A stretch of DNA of 64,000 nt from Pseudobdellovibrionaceae bacterium (GCA_947449255.1 CANFQX010000001.1:62001-126000), one strand, 5' to 3'. Numbered from the stretch's first letter, positions 47,837-55,979 are shown. Program-made: numbers and translations. Notes: generated from the letters alone by a model not told the origin.

Positions 47837-48760
47837 TTAAAGTTTTTTACCAGCAAAAGCTTCCATCACATTGTGCAACAATTGAATGGCTTCTTTTTTA
47901 GGTCTTTGGAAAGCATTTCGTCCCATAATGGATCCGAAAGCTCCGCCCTGAGCCAACTCAGCGACTTCTTTAAGAAGGACCTCAGTTGATTTAGACTCGC
48001 CACCAGAGAAAATAACAACGCGTTTTCCAGCAAAGCAAGATTGAACCACATGGCGAGTGCGATCGACCATCGTTTCAACTTTAATTCCTTGCTCTTGATA
48101 AACTTTTGCAGCTGCAGCTTGTTCAATGTGAGCTGTTGGTGGTTTGACTTTGATGATATGAGCGCCCAATTGAGCTGCGATATGAGCTGAATAAGCGATC
48201 ACGTCGATCGCAGTTTCACCTTCTTTAGAAAGTTGTTCGCCGCGAGCATAAGACCAAATGACAACAACTAAACCTGCCGCTTTAGCTTCACGAGAAGCCT
48301 GTGCAATTTCTTCGTACATGCCTTTGCGCTCGGAAGATCCTGGGTAAATTGTGAAGCCAATACCGAGGCATCCCAATCTCAACGCGTCATCGATATAAGA
48401 AGTCAAAGCAGAGATCGGTCGTTTATCACTGTATAGAGTTTCTGAGTTGTTGATTTTCAGAATCAAAGGGATCTCACCGGCGTAATCACGCGCGATGGCT
48501 TCCGTAGCTCCAAGTGGAGCTGCGTAAGCACTGCAACCTGATTCAATCGCAAGCTCAACGTGGTATGCTGGATCGTAGCCATCTGGATTCTTCGCAAAAG
48601 AACGTGCTGGACCATGCTCAAAACCTTGATCCACAGGAAGGATCACAAGCTTGCCCGTGCCTGCTAATTTTCCATGATTGAACATGCGCGCCATGTTTGT
48701 TAAAACCCCTGGATTGTCAGCGCCATACCAATTTAAAATCTCTCTAACTCTTGGTGTCAT
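47837..48760 (-). CDS. class I fructose-bisphosphate aldolase (FbaB/DhnA type)
   Basis: A 307-residue class I aldolase of the DeoC/LacD-like, archaeal-type family. Motifs are 'VILPVDQGFEHGP' near residue 38, 'LILKINNSETLY', and the Schiff-base lysine in 'GAHIIKVKPPTAHIEQA' near 210. A phosphate-binding segment 'VVIFSGGESKSTEVLLKEV' and 'GSIMGRNAFQRP' complete the barrel. It cleaves fructose-1,6-bisphosphate in glycolysis or the reverse in gluconeogenesis. AGGAG precedes the ATG. It is the first gene before lysS and the rhodanese-like gene. Confidence 0.94.
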   Translation of the reverse strand: MTPRVREILNWYGADNPGVLTNMARMFNHGKLAGTGKLVILPVDQGFEHGPARSFAKNPDGYDPAYHVELAIESGCSAYAAPLGATEAIARDYAGEIPLILKINNSETLYSDKRPISALTSYIDDALRLGCLGIGFTIYPGSSERKGMYEEIAQASREAKAAGLVVVIWSYARGEQLSKEGETAIDVIAYSAHIAAQLGAHIIKVKPPTAHIEQAAAAKVYQEQGIKVETMVDRTRHVVQSCFAGKRVVIFSGGESKSTEVLLKEVAELAQGGAFGSIMGRNAFQRPKKEAIQLLHNVMEAFAGKKL

Positions 48761-48971
48761 AAAATCTCCTGTCTTAGCGAATGATTGGCCTTCCGTAGAC
48801 CGCAGCCTTTGGAACTCACTTGGCTGACCATATCTTTAGCGATTTATGATATCTTTATTTCAAGACCTGACCAAAGTATTGAAGTTTTAAATTATAATCA
48901 AGGATGGCCAATGATTAACACGCTTGGCAGAAGACAGTTCATGATATATTGATGCTTAAAACAGAGGTCAT

Positions 48972-49523
48972 ATGAACAAAGCCGTCACTTTTGAAGCCAC
49001 ACCCAATCCTGCGACCATGAAGTTCTTGCTTCACAAAAAAGTTTCTGATCAGGGATTTGATTGTCCGACGGCTGGGGACACGGAGCGATCTCCTTTGGCG
49101 GCCAAAATATTTGGCTTTCCATGGACCGGATCTGTCTACATCGGCACTGATTTTATCACTGTGACAAAACAAGACTGGGTAGAATGGGAACTTCTTGCTC
49201 ATCCTTTAAGCAATTTAATTCAAGATCACATCAATCGTGATGAGCCGATCGTGGCTGAGATTGTCCATTTAGCTGAAGAATATAACTCTGATGATTCAGA
49301 AATTGTCCGCAATATCAAATCCGTGCTGAACCGTGAAATCAGGCCTGTTGTGGCCCTCGACGGTGGCGATATTGTTTTTCATAAATTTGAAAACAACACG
49401 CTCTTCATTCAAATGAAAGGGGCCTGCTCTGGCTGCCCGAGCTCTCAAGTCACACTGAAAGAAGGTGTTGAAGTGCGCATGAAGGAGCTCTTTAAGGAAA
49501 TCCATGAAGTCCTTGCTGTCTAA
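48972..49523 (+). CDS. Nfu-type iron-sulfur cluster scaffold/carrier
   Basis: A 183-residue protein. The N-terminal Nfu domain (residues 1-90, 'FEATPNPATMKFLLHKKV' and 'VYIGTDFITVTKQ') is joined to a C-terminal NifU-like domain with 'PVVALDGGDIVFHKFE' and the cluster-ligand pair 'GACSGCPSSQVTLKEGVE'. It carries [4Fe-4S] clusters to client proteins in the cytoplasm. AGAGG precedes the ATG. The last 20 bases overlap the start of the MATE gene in another frame, so the two are transcribed together. Confidence 0.93.
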   Translation: MNKAVTFEATPNPATMKFLLHKKVSDQGFDCPTAGDTERSPLAAKIFGFPWTGSVYIGTDFITVTKQDWVEWELLAHPLSNLIQDHINRDEPIVAEIVHLAEEYNSDDSEIVRNIKSVLNREIRPVVALDGGDIVFHKFENNTLFIQMKGACSGCPSSQVTLKEGVEVRMKELFKEIHEVLAV

Positions 49524-50880
49524 GATCTTGAATTCTAAATTTTTTAAAGAATCCAAAGTCCTGCTGCTTTTGGCTGCACCCATCGTCATCGGACAAGTCG
49601 GCCAAAATATTATACAACTCGCCGACACGATGATTGTTGGCACCTTGGGCTCAACCGCCTTGGGCGCCTCAGCCTTTGCTGGCAGTGTTTTTGTTGTTTT
49701 TTTAATTTTTGGAATGGGAATCCTTGCACCTACGACGGCTTTGTTTGCGCGCAATGAAGGGCAAAAAAAATTTTCAGAAAATGGCATTCTGCTCAAGCAT
49801 GAATTAGGCGTTGCATTTGGAATTAGTTTTTTATTGATCGCCTTTCTGAATCTATTGTTAATCCCTCACCTCGATCTCTTCAATCAAAAGCCAGAGATTA
49901 TTGAACTGGGTTTGATGTTTTTTAAAATCCTCACTTGGTCCATTTTACCATCAATGATCTATCATGCTTACAAGCAATTCACCGATGGCATTGGCAAAAC
50001 CAAGGTCGGCATGATTGTGATGCTGATTGGGGTCTTGATCAATATTGCCGGCAATTATATTTTGATCCATGGTTTGTATGGCTTTCCAAAATTAGGACTC
50101 AATGGATCCGCTTGGGCCACTTTATTTGCACGCACTTTGATGGCCTTGTTGATGTTTTTGTATGTTCATTTGCATCCTCATTATTCAAAATACCTCGAAC
50201 AGAAATGGTCTGGGGCTTTTGATTTGCCGCTGATCCAACAGATTCTGTCCCTGGGTGTTCCCACTGGTCTTTTTTACCTTTTTCAAGTGGGCGCCTTTTC
50301 TGGGGCGGCGGTGATGATGGGATGGTTTGGCGCAGTCCCTTTAGCGGCACATCAAATCGCGATCAGCCTGGCCAGCACGAGCTTCCTATTCACTTTAGGT
50401 ATTGGTATTGCAGCCAGCATTCGGGTGGGCTTTGAATTGGGCCGAGGGGAATTTTATTTAGCCCGCTATGCAGGTTTCACGGCCATGCGTGTGGGCGCCA
50501 TCTATATGAGTTTCTGCGCTCTTGGATTTTATTTTCTGCGCTTCTGGTTCCCCACCTTTTATGTGAGCGATCCCGCCGTGATCGATTGGGCTGCTAAGTT
50601 TTTTGTAGTCGTTGCAATCTTTGAAGTTTTTGATGGAGTGCAAGCCATCGCCATGGGCGCTCTACGAGGATTTAGCGACACAAAGGGCCCAGGAATTATT
50701 TCTTTCTTTGCCTATTGGATTATGGGCCTGCCGGTTGGCTATTGGCTCGCCTTTCGCTTTCAAGCAGGTCCTGTCGGCATCTGGTGGGGCTTGCTGACGG
50801 GACTGGTCTTTGCTTCAATTTTATTATCCTGGCGATTTCATAAAATCAGTCTAAAAAACATCCCGATTCCGGCGGACTAA
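49504..50880 (+). CDS. MATE-family multidrug efflux transporter
   Basis: A 458-residue membrane protein with about twelve helices in two MatE domains. The first begins 'LLLLAAPIVIGQVGQNIIQLADTMIVGTLGS', the second 'IQQILSLGVPTGLFYLFQVGAFSGAAVMMGWFG'. These are typical of Na+ or H+ coupled exporters related to NorM. It overlaps the upstream Nfu gene by 20 bases. The stop is followed immediately by a hairpin terminator that belongs to a dispersed repeat also found after recG. The exported compounds are unknown. Confidence 0.94.
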   Translation: MKSLLSKILNSKFFKESKVLLLLAAPIVIGQVGQNIIQLADTMIVGTLGSTALGASAFAGSVFVVFLIFGMGILAPTTALFARNEGQKKFSENGILLKHELGVAFGISFLLIAFLNLLLIPHLDLFNQKPEIIELGLMFFKILTWSILPSMIYHAYKQFTDGIGKTKVGMIVMLIGVLINIAGNYILIHGLYGFPKLGLNGSAWATLFARTLMALLMFLYVHLHPHYSKYLEQKWSGAFDLPLIQQILSLGVPTGLFYLFQVGAFSGAAVMMGWFGAVPLAAHQIAISLASTSFLFTLGIGIAASIRVGFELGRGEFYLARYAGFTAMRVGAIYMSFCALGFYFLRFWFPTFYVSDPAVIDWAAKFFVVVAIFEVFDGVQAIAMGALRGFSDTKGPGIISFFAYWIMGLPVGYWLAFRFQAGPVGIWWGLLTGLVFASILLSWRFHKISLKNIPIPAD

Positions 50881-50900
50881 AAGGTACGCCGTACCTTTTT
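50879..50900 (+). terminator. intrinsic terminator after the MATE gene
   Basis: AAAAGGTAC-gcc-GTACCTTTT forms a nine-base stem with a three-base loop and a T run; the left arm uses the last two bases of the stop codon. Confidence 0.85.
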
Positions 50901-50916
50901 GCCACTCGCTGCATTA
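50882..50916 (+). repeat. dispersed 35-base terminator repeat, MATE copy
   Basis: Matches the reverse complement of 32536-32570 with one mismatch. Beyond the hairpin and T run it shares the extension GCCACTCGCTGC, which termination alone does not need. This argues for a mobile or conserved repeat family rather than two independent terminators. Confidence 0.8.
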
Positions 50917-50989
50917 GATAGAAACGCTGTGCAAGATTTTGCACCAAAAAATCTGCCCTCAACACATTGAAGGTTCAGTTTTTAAGTTC

Positions 50990-51445
50990 CTAAGAGATCT
51001 GAAATTGAAAAGTTTTTTCGGTATTGACTGAGTTCAATATCATGCAATTCTGCGAAGTGCGCTCTAGAATTCGATGGGCGGCTTCAAGTTGAGTCACTCC
51101 GACCAGATTCACATTCAACAAAATTCGCGCCATCCAGGGACGTCCCTTTTCGTCACGATCAACAAAAAGTTCAGAGTTCACTTGAATGCTCTCAAAGCTC
51201 ATACGGGATTTTTCAGCAAAAACTTTAAATGTGGCTACAAAACAATTCTGCAGTGCCATAGCATAAAGGTCTTCGGGGCTGAGACCTGTGCCTGGCCCCT
51301 CGAACTCGGGGGGAATAGCTACAGGAATTATGGTCGTTGGAAAGGACTCAGCCTTTGTGATCCAATCCTTTTGAATACCTTCCGCACTTTCTGAATGAAC
51401 ATGAAAAGACATGGGATATTTATTGACTGTGCTCACTATTTCCAT
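50990..51445 (-). CDS. OsmC/Ohr-family protein
   Basis: About 151 residues of the OsmC family, thiol peroxidases that reduce organic hydroperoxides. The peroxidatic Cys is in 'YAMALQNCFVATF' and the resolving Cys in 'ERTSQNCMILNSV'; 'GPGTGLSPEDLYAMAL' before the first Cys is the usual Glu-bearing segment. The ATG at 51445 was preferred over the longer frame; AAAGG lies directly against it, so the exact start is uncertain (51412 is another ATG). It overlaps the end of the DUF2805 gene and is the last of three minus-strand genes in the stress module. Confidence 0.88.
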   Translation of the reverse strand: MEIVSTVNKYPMSFHVHSESAEGIQKDWITKAESFPTTIIPVAIPPEFEGPGTGLSPEDLYAMALQNCFVATFKVFAEKSRMSFESIQVNSELFVDRDEKGRPWMARILLNVNLVGVTQLEAAHRILERTSQNCMILNSVNTEKTFQFQIS

Positions 51446-51741
51446 CCTTTGGTGATGCCGTCGACCGATTGCCTTGAACACTTAAAGCGAGTCATTTTAA
51501 AACCTCGCTTTTTTTCATTTTTTAAACGCCCTTGCTGACTGATACGGCGCCGCCAGCGCTCAAAATTAGAATCGGGCAGCGTGTATCTCATAAATTGTAC
51601 AAATTCATTAGGCTGAATTTCAAACTGTTCAGAGATAGATTCAAAAGTGGTCCGATCTTCCCAGCCCATTCTGACCAATCGATCTTTGACTTCATCGGAT
51701 AAATTATCAAATTTTAATTTGAGGTCCTTAGATATTCCCAC
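51436..51741 (-). CDS. DUF2805 (TIGR03643) family protein
   Basis: A 101-residue protein whose core 'VKDRLVRMGWEDRTTFESISEQFEIQPNEFVQFMRYTL' and 'NFERWRRRIS' match TIGR03643/DUF2805, a small helix-turn-helix-like family of unknown function. I recall this family beside photolyases and light- or singlet-oxygen-responsive genes. It follows the DCC gene by eleven bases and overlaps OsmC by about ten bases. Confidence 0.85.
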   Translation of the reverse strand: MGISKDLKLKFDNLSDEVKDRLVRMGWEDRTTFESISEQFEIQPNEFVQFMRYTLPDSNFERWRRRISQQGRLKNEKKRGFKMTRFKCSRQSVDGITKGWK

Positions 51742-51752
51742 GCTTTAAATCC

Positions 51753-52154
51753 TTATTTTTTTATTTCACAATAGGGACTGTCCGCACAACTTTTGCGCGG
51801 CAGATAGGGACGCACTTTTGTGAAAAGAAAGTAGCCCCCTTCCAGAGTTTTTTTAATCGGCCACAAAGAAGCCACAGGAACAAGTTTCTTTAGCAATTTA
51901 AACTGCGACCAAATGACAAAAAAACCATCGACGCCCAGATGAAGCCGTCCCTCGGCATCTCGGACATGAATATGCTGATGAATTTTAACAGGATCCAGAT
52001 TTTCTTTAACAGCATCAAAATAGGGGGATGTGATGTCTATAAATTGAATCTTTTCAGCCCCATTCATTGTTTTATAGTGAGCAATTTCACGGGAACAAAG
52101 TTGGCAAAGGCCATCATAATAAACAGCAACCTGACCTGCTAATGTAGAATCCAT
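51753..52154 (-). CDS. DCC-family (DUF393) thiol-disulfide oxidoreductase-like protein
   Basis: A 133-residue protein with the DCC signature 'VAVYYDGLCQLCSREIAHY' near residue 9, a DxxCxxC thioredoxin-like motif, and the conserved later stretch 'HLGVDGFFVIWSQFKLLKKLVP'. The family is predicted to act in thiol-disulfide chemistry. GAGGTC precedes the ATG. It is first in the minus-strand operon and is transcribed away from the GbsR/MarR-type gene across a 30-base palindrome. Confidence 0.88.
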   Translation of the reverse strand: MDSTLAGQVAVYYDGLCQLCSREIAHYKTMNGAEKIQFIDITSPYFDAVKENLDPVKIHQHIHVRDAEGRLHLGVDGFFVIWSQFKLLKKLVPVASLWPIKKTLEGGYFLFTKVRPYLPRKSCADSPYCEIKK

Positions 52155-52164
52155 ATTGACCTCG

Positions 52165-52194
52165 CATTTAGTTCATACTAGTATGAACTAAATG
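52165..52194. promoter_or_regulatory. 30-base perfect palindrome, probable operator
   Basis: The sequence is perfectly self-complementary over 30 bases, centred between 52179 and 52180, core TTCATACTAGTATGAA, flanked by CATTTAG/CTAAATG. It lies between the divergent DCC operon and the GbsR/MarR-type regulator. A dimeric winged-helix regulator bound there could control both directions at once. Position and symmetry are seen; the regulator assignment is inference. Confidence 0.8.
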
Positions 52195-52333
52195 AAAACT
52201 CAAACTTTAAAAGTCAGAGGTTCACATTAAAGACAGTTTTTCTAAACCAGGTCGCACGCGAGACAAAAAGCACAGCAAATTAGAGCCCCAAAAGGCACAA
52301 AAGCCTCAAAAAAAGGCAGCAGAGCTTAGGGCT

Positions 52334-52828
52334 TTGTCGGACTCCGTAGGTGATTTTATTCGCTATTGGGGTTTTAGAAGAATTCACGGCCAAATCTGGA
52401 CCCAAGTTTTTTTGTCCAAAGAAAGTCTGAGTGGCGCTGAATTGACTGAACGCCTTGGGGTTTCAAAGGCCCTGATCAGCCCTGCCCTGTACGAATTAGT
52501 GACCCATGGCCTAATTGTCATGACCCAATTTGATAAGAAAACCAAGCGCTACTCAGCGGTGCCTGACGTTGTTTCGGTGATCAAGAAAATCATCCAGGAA
52601 CGGGAAATGAAAATGATCACATCCGCTCGCGCTCATTTTAATTCTCTCAGCGACATTCATCAAAAAAATAATCCAGAAGTTTCTGTCATTGACTCTGACC
52701 GCCTTGATGAAGTTGGGCAGATGATTTCTTTGGCGCAATTCGCGCTGGGTTTTCTTTTAGGCCAATCGACTGAATTGGCTCTTGAACACTGGACTGAAGC
52801 CGAAACAAACAACCTCGATGAACAATAG
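52334..52828 (+). CDS. GbsR/MarR-family transcriptional regulator
   Basis: A winged-helix regulator of about 164 residues. Residues 1-80 carry the pattern 'FIRYWGFRRIHGQIWTQVFLSKESLSGAELTERLGVSKALISPALYELVTHGLI', typical of GbsR-type proteins. The rest is helical and probably forms the dimer. The start is unclear. A TTG at 52334 fits the family length, but the frame stays open to 52211 and adds a very basic segment ('KPGRTRDKKHSK'). An ATT at 52226 has AGAGG at good spacing and could be a rare start. Downstream is a flavin oxidoreductase gene nine bases away. Confidence 0.85.
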   Translation: MSDSVGDFIRYWGFRRIHGQIWTQVFLSKESLSGAELTERLGVSKALISPALYELVTHGLIVMTQFDKKTKRYSAVPDVVSVIKKIIQEREMKMITSARAHFNSLSDIHQKNNPEVSVIDSDRLDEVGQMISLAQFALGFLLGQSTELALEHWTEAETNNLDEQ

Positions 52829-52837
52829 GAAACTTCA

Positions 52838-53785
52838 ATGACTCAAATGTATGATGCCATCATTGTGGGAGCGGGTATTTCGGGACTCGGTCTTGCTTGC
52901 CGTTTAAGAGAAAAAAATAAAAATTTTCTTATTTTAGAAAAATCTGCTGGCGTTGGCGGCCGCTTGGCTACTCGCAGAGATCAGGACTGCACCTTTGATC
53001 ATGGTGCCCAGTTTTTAAAATCGGACCCACAAAACAGAGCTCCATGGCACGAACTGATCAACCCCAATGAGTTGGGCAAGTCTTGGTTTTCCGAGGATGG
53101 AGTCCAACAACTCGCCTTTCCCAATGGCATGACGTCCTTGGCTAAATCCCTCGCAAACCTCAATGAAATCAGACTTAAAGAGAAAGTCATCACAATAACG
53201 GAACAAAATAATTTGTGTGTCCTAGAAATTGAATCCGGTCAAAAATACACAACCCGGAAAGTGTATTTAACGGCCCCCCTGCCCCAATCCTTAGACCTTT
53301 TAAAAGATTCAAAAATTGCCTACCCTCAGGAACTTGAAAACATTCCCTATGCTTCAGCTTTGGTTGGATTATTTAGATTAGATTCCAATGAAAAAAATAT
53401 TTTAGACCTTAATTATCTTCAAAACGTTTCCCCAGAAATATTCACCATCAGCAACCAGCTTTCCAAAGAAGTCAGTCGCAACTTGGCCTTCACTGTCGTG
53501 ATGCAACCGACGTGGAGTGAAAAATATTTTTCTGAAGAGGATTCATCGACTCTTCTAAAAATTTCGTATCTGTTCCAAAATTTTCTAAGTCAAAAAGGGG
53601 GACAGGGAACGTCTAGTATTTTAAATTCACAGCTCAAAAAATGGCGCTACAGTCATCCTCTAAAAATATTTGAAGACCCTTTTAAGGCCTTGGGCTCTGC
53701 AGAAAATATTATTCTTATGGGAGATGCTTTTGGCGGGGCTAGCATCAACGGAGCCTTGCACTCTGCTTGGTCTGTTGTCCTTTAA
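52838..53785 (+). CDS. renalase-like NAD(P)/FAD-dependent oxidoreductase (COG3380-type)
   Basis: A 315-residue flavoprotein. The FAD site is 'DAIIVGAGISGLGLACRL' at the N-terminus. The segment 'GVGGRLATRRDQDCTFDHGAQFLK' near residue 45 is characteristic of the renalase/COG3380 amine-oxidase-like group. 'ENIILMGDAFGGASINGALHSAWS' at the C-terminus is the second FAD contact. Members are often found with photolyase or singlet-oxygen-response genes. AGGA precedes the ATG. It is probably co-transcribed with, and regulated by, the GbsR/MarR-type gene. Confidence 0.88.
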   Translation: MTQMYDAIIVGAGISGLGLACRLREKNKNFLILEKSAGVGGRLATRRDQDCTFDHGAQFLKSDPQNRAPWHELINPNELGKSWFSEDGVQQLAFPNGMTSLAKSLANLNEIRLKEKVITITEQNNLCVLEIESGQKYTTRKVYLTAPLPQSLDLLKDSKIAYPQELENIPYASALVGLFRLDSNEKNILDLNYLQNVSPEIFTISNQLSKEVSRNLAFTVVMQPTWSEKYFSEEDSSTLLKISYLFQNFLSQKGGQGTSSILNSQLKKWRYSHPLKIFEDPFKALGSAENIILMGDAFGGASINGALHSAWSVVL

Positions 53786-53959
53786 AATTGAGGGCTTTTT
53801 TTGAATATCGTGTCTGACCTTCGGAAAAAAATACGATGACAACATCCCCTTTCGAACATTTCACGCGAATCTCACTAAGGTAAGACGAGGACTTTGTCTC
53901 ATCAACATTTTTTCTGGAATTGATGCGAGAGCGCCCTCAAGCAGCAGCGAGCTATCAAA

Positions 53960-54214
53960 ATGGAAGATCTAAACAAAAAATATTTGACTGAGCTCGAACA
54001 AAGAAGACTGCTCGTAGAAAATCTAACAGAGATTGAATTCAATGAACTGGAGAGTTTAATTGAGATGCATGTGAATCATGTTGATGGGAACAAATTCCTA
54101 AAAAAAATTCCCTGGTTCAATTTGACAGACTGCAGATGTGGACCTGAAATTTTAGGTCCAAATGTCGAACAAAGAATGAATAAGTTGATCCAAAAAACAG
54201 GAAGACTCAATTAA
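53960..54214 (+). CDS. small protein of unknown function
   Basis: An 84-residue charged protein, mainly helical: 'KYLTELEQRRLLVENLTEIEFNELESLIEMH'. A single 'DCRCGPEIL' segment near residue 58 has two cysteines. There is no signal peptide and no family I recognise. The ribosome-binding site is poor. It ends two bases before the stop of the convergent DTW gene, which supports a real coding boundary. Confidence 0.55.
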   Translation: MEDLNKKYLTELEQRRLLVENLTEIEFNELESLIEMHVNHVDGNKFLKKIPWFNLTDCRCGPEILGPNVEQRMNKLIQKTGRLN

Positions 54215-54216
54215 CT

Positions 54217-54843
54217 TCAAATCACCTGACCGCGCCCTTTTAAGGTCTCCTCAAGTTTCATTTTGTAAAAGTTCATAAGCACCGCTTTGACTTGCTCACC
54301 TTCAATAATACCGAGAGCATGAGCAATAGCTTCGAGCGTGGCCATGCCAGCCTCCGTGGTCTCTGCTCGCATATGTAAACCCATGGTATTGGGTGTGCTG
54401 ATTTTAACACGAGGGATGCTGAGAAGTTCATGATGGCGATAATGAACCTTGCTGGCTTGTCGCCAGTTCCCGTCTGGTACAATCAGTTGAATGGGAGTGG
54501 AGCTTTCCCTGACTAGTTTTTCATCAAGCTCTAAAGCATCCTCAGCTGGATAAAATAAAAATGTTCGATAAGAGTCCGTCAAAAGATCACTGAGATCTAA
54601 GGCTTCATCTTGATCCTTTTTTGCGCCGCGAACTCTCATCTCACTATTTTCTAGTGCAGCCAGTGCCAACCTTCCGGTGTTGGTTGTGCGCTTAAGTTCC
54701 TTGGCATGAATGATCAGGGATATTTTTGTTTTTAAATCTAAATGGGGCAAGCTTTGACAGATGCAGCGCTCTCTATGAAGAAAACAGACCGGGCAGGGAT
54801 CTTGGGTTTTTCTTTTTCTGAGTCTTGTCTCTGGTGAATTCAT
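54217..54843 (-). CDS. DTW-domain protein (tRNA-uridine aminocarboxypropyltransferase family)
   Basis: A 208-residue DTW protein. Family members transfer the aminocarboxypropyl group of SAM to uridine in tRNA. The N-terminal zinc-like cysteines are 'CPVCFLHRERCICQSLP'. The core has 'IIHAKELKRTTNTGRLA', then 'IQLIVPDGNWRQASKV', where the usual D-G-T-W is D-G-N-W, and 'MRAETTEAGMATLEAIAHAL'. Asp and Trp are kept, so activity is plausible. A terminator lies only about 22 bases upstream, so expression may depend on read-through from the deoxyhypusine-synthase-like gene. Confidence 0.9.
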   Translation of the reverse strand: MNSPETRLRKRKTQDPCPVCFLHRERCICQSLPHLDLKTKISLIIHAKELKRTTNTGRLALAALENSEMRVRGAKKDQDEALDLSDLLTDSYRTFLFYPAEDALELDEKLVRESSTPIQLIVPDGNWRQASKVHYRHHELLSIPRVKISTPNTMGLHMRAETTEAGMATLEAIAHALGIIEGEQVKAVLMNFYKMKLEETLKGRGQVI

Positions 54844-54865
54844 ATAGGACCTGTGTTTTTTTGTA

Positions 54866-54901
54866 AAAAAAAAGACCTCTGTTTGATGAGGTCTTTTTTT
54901 T
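54866..54901. terminator. bidirectional intrinsic terminator
   Basis: GACCTC (54874-54879) and GAGGTC (54888-54893) form a six-base stem flanked by nine A on one side and nine T on the other, so it can work in both directions. It ends the deoxyhypusine-synthase-like transcript on the minus strand. Confidence 0.88.
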
Positions 54902-54926
54902 GCATGATCAAATCTAGCCCAGCGAA

Positions 54927-55898
54927 CTATTGTCCCAGGACATAAGCAAAAATCAATGGTGCGCAGATTGTTGCATCGGATTCCACAATGAAACTGGGCG
55001 TGGTTGTTGCCAATTTTCCCCAGGTGATTTTCTCATTGGGAATGGCACCAGAGTAAGATCCATAAGATGTTGTTGAATCTGAAATCTGAGCGAAATAACT
55101 CCACAATGGAACATCTTTATTGCCCAAATCTTGTTCCAGCATCGGAACCACACAGATAGGGAAGTCCCCGGCAATGCCGCCTCCAATTTGGAAGAAACCC
55201 ACTGGGCTTTTTGTTGAAGTTGCCATGTACCATTCAGCCCAAGACTTCATGTACTGAATGCCGCCCTTGACGGTGTGAACATTTTTGATATCGCCCTTGA
55301 TGCAATGACTTGCAAAAATATTTCCCAAAGTTGAATCTTCCCAGCCTGGCACAACCATCGGAAGATTCATTTCTGCCGCAGCCAGCAACCAAGAATTTTT
55401 TGGATCAATTTGGTAGTATTGAGTTAATTTTCCAGAAAGTAAAATCTTGTACATAAATTCATGTGGAAAATAGGCTTCGCCTTTTTTGTCAGCCTCTTGC
55501 CAATATTCAAGCACCACATTTTCGATACGACGAATGGCTTCCTCTTCAGGAATGCAAGTGTCGGTCACGCGGTTTAAATGTTTTTCTAATAATTTTTCTT
55601 CATCCTGAGGAGTTAAATCACGATAGTTTGGAATTCGCACATAGTGATCGTGAGCCACTAAGTTAAAAACGTCTTCTTCAAGATTGGCTCCGGTGCATGA
55701 GATGGCATGAACTTTTCCTGCGCGAATCATTTCGGCTAAGGAAAGACCCAACTCAGCCGTCGACATCGCCCCTGCCAAGGTCATCAGCATTTTCCCTTTG
55801 TTATCAATATGCGTTTTGTAGCCTTTTGCAGCATCTTTTAAAGCTGCGGCATTGAAATGGCGGTAGTGATGCTCGATAAACTGAGAAATTGGTCCCAT
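54927..55898 (-). CDS. deoxyhypusine synthase-like protein
   Basis: A 323-residue protein of the deoxyhypusine synthase family. Conserved segments are 'LMTLAGAMSTAELGLSLAEMIRAGKVHAISCTGANLEED' near residue 40, 'VVPGWEDSTLGN' near 190, and 'YGSYSGAIPNEKITWGKLA' near 285, whose Lys matches the catalytic lysine of the eukaryotic enzyme. Bacteria lack eIF5A, so bacterial homologues likely act on polyamines (for example homospermidine formation) or another target; which is unknown here. The frame extends upstream, but AGGAG precedes the ATG at 55898. It is followed by a strong terminator. Confidence 0.92.
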   Translation of the reverse strand: MGPISQFIEHHYRHFNAAALKDAAKGYKTHIDNKGKMLMTLAGAMSTAELGLSLAEMIRAGKVHAISCTGANLEEDVFNLVAHDHYVRIPNYRDLTPQDEEKLLEKHLNRVTDTCIPEEEAIRRIENVVLEYWQEADKKGEAYFPHEFMYKILLSGKLTQYYQIDPKNSWLLAAAEMNLPMVVPGWEDSTLGNIFASHCIKGDIKNVHTVKGGIQYMKSWAEWYMATSTKSPVGFFQIGGGIAGDFPICVVPMLEQDLGNKDVPLWSYFAQISDSTTSYGSYSGAIPNEKITWGKLATTTPSFIVESDATICAPLIFAYVLGQ

Positions 55899-55979
55899 GA
55901 TTTGCTCCTTGAAAGGGCCAAAACCTAGCATGTTTAAATAAAAACACAAGGACTGAATTGGCCTCTCGAGTGCAATCAG

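Noticed and set aside
49296-49796. 166-residue minus-strand frame over the Nfu/MATE junction
   Set aside because: Both sense genes are well supported; this is a shadow frame.
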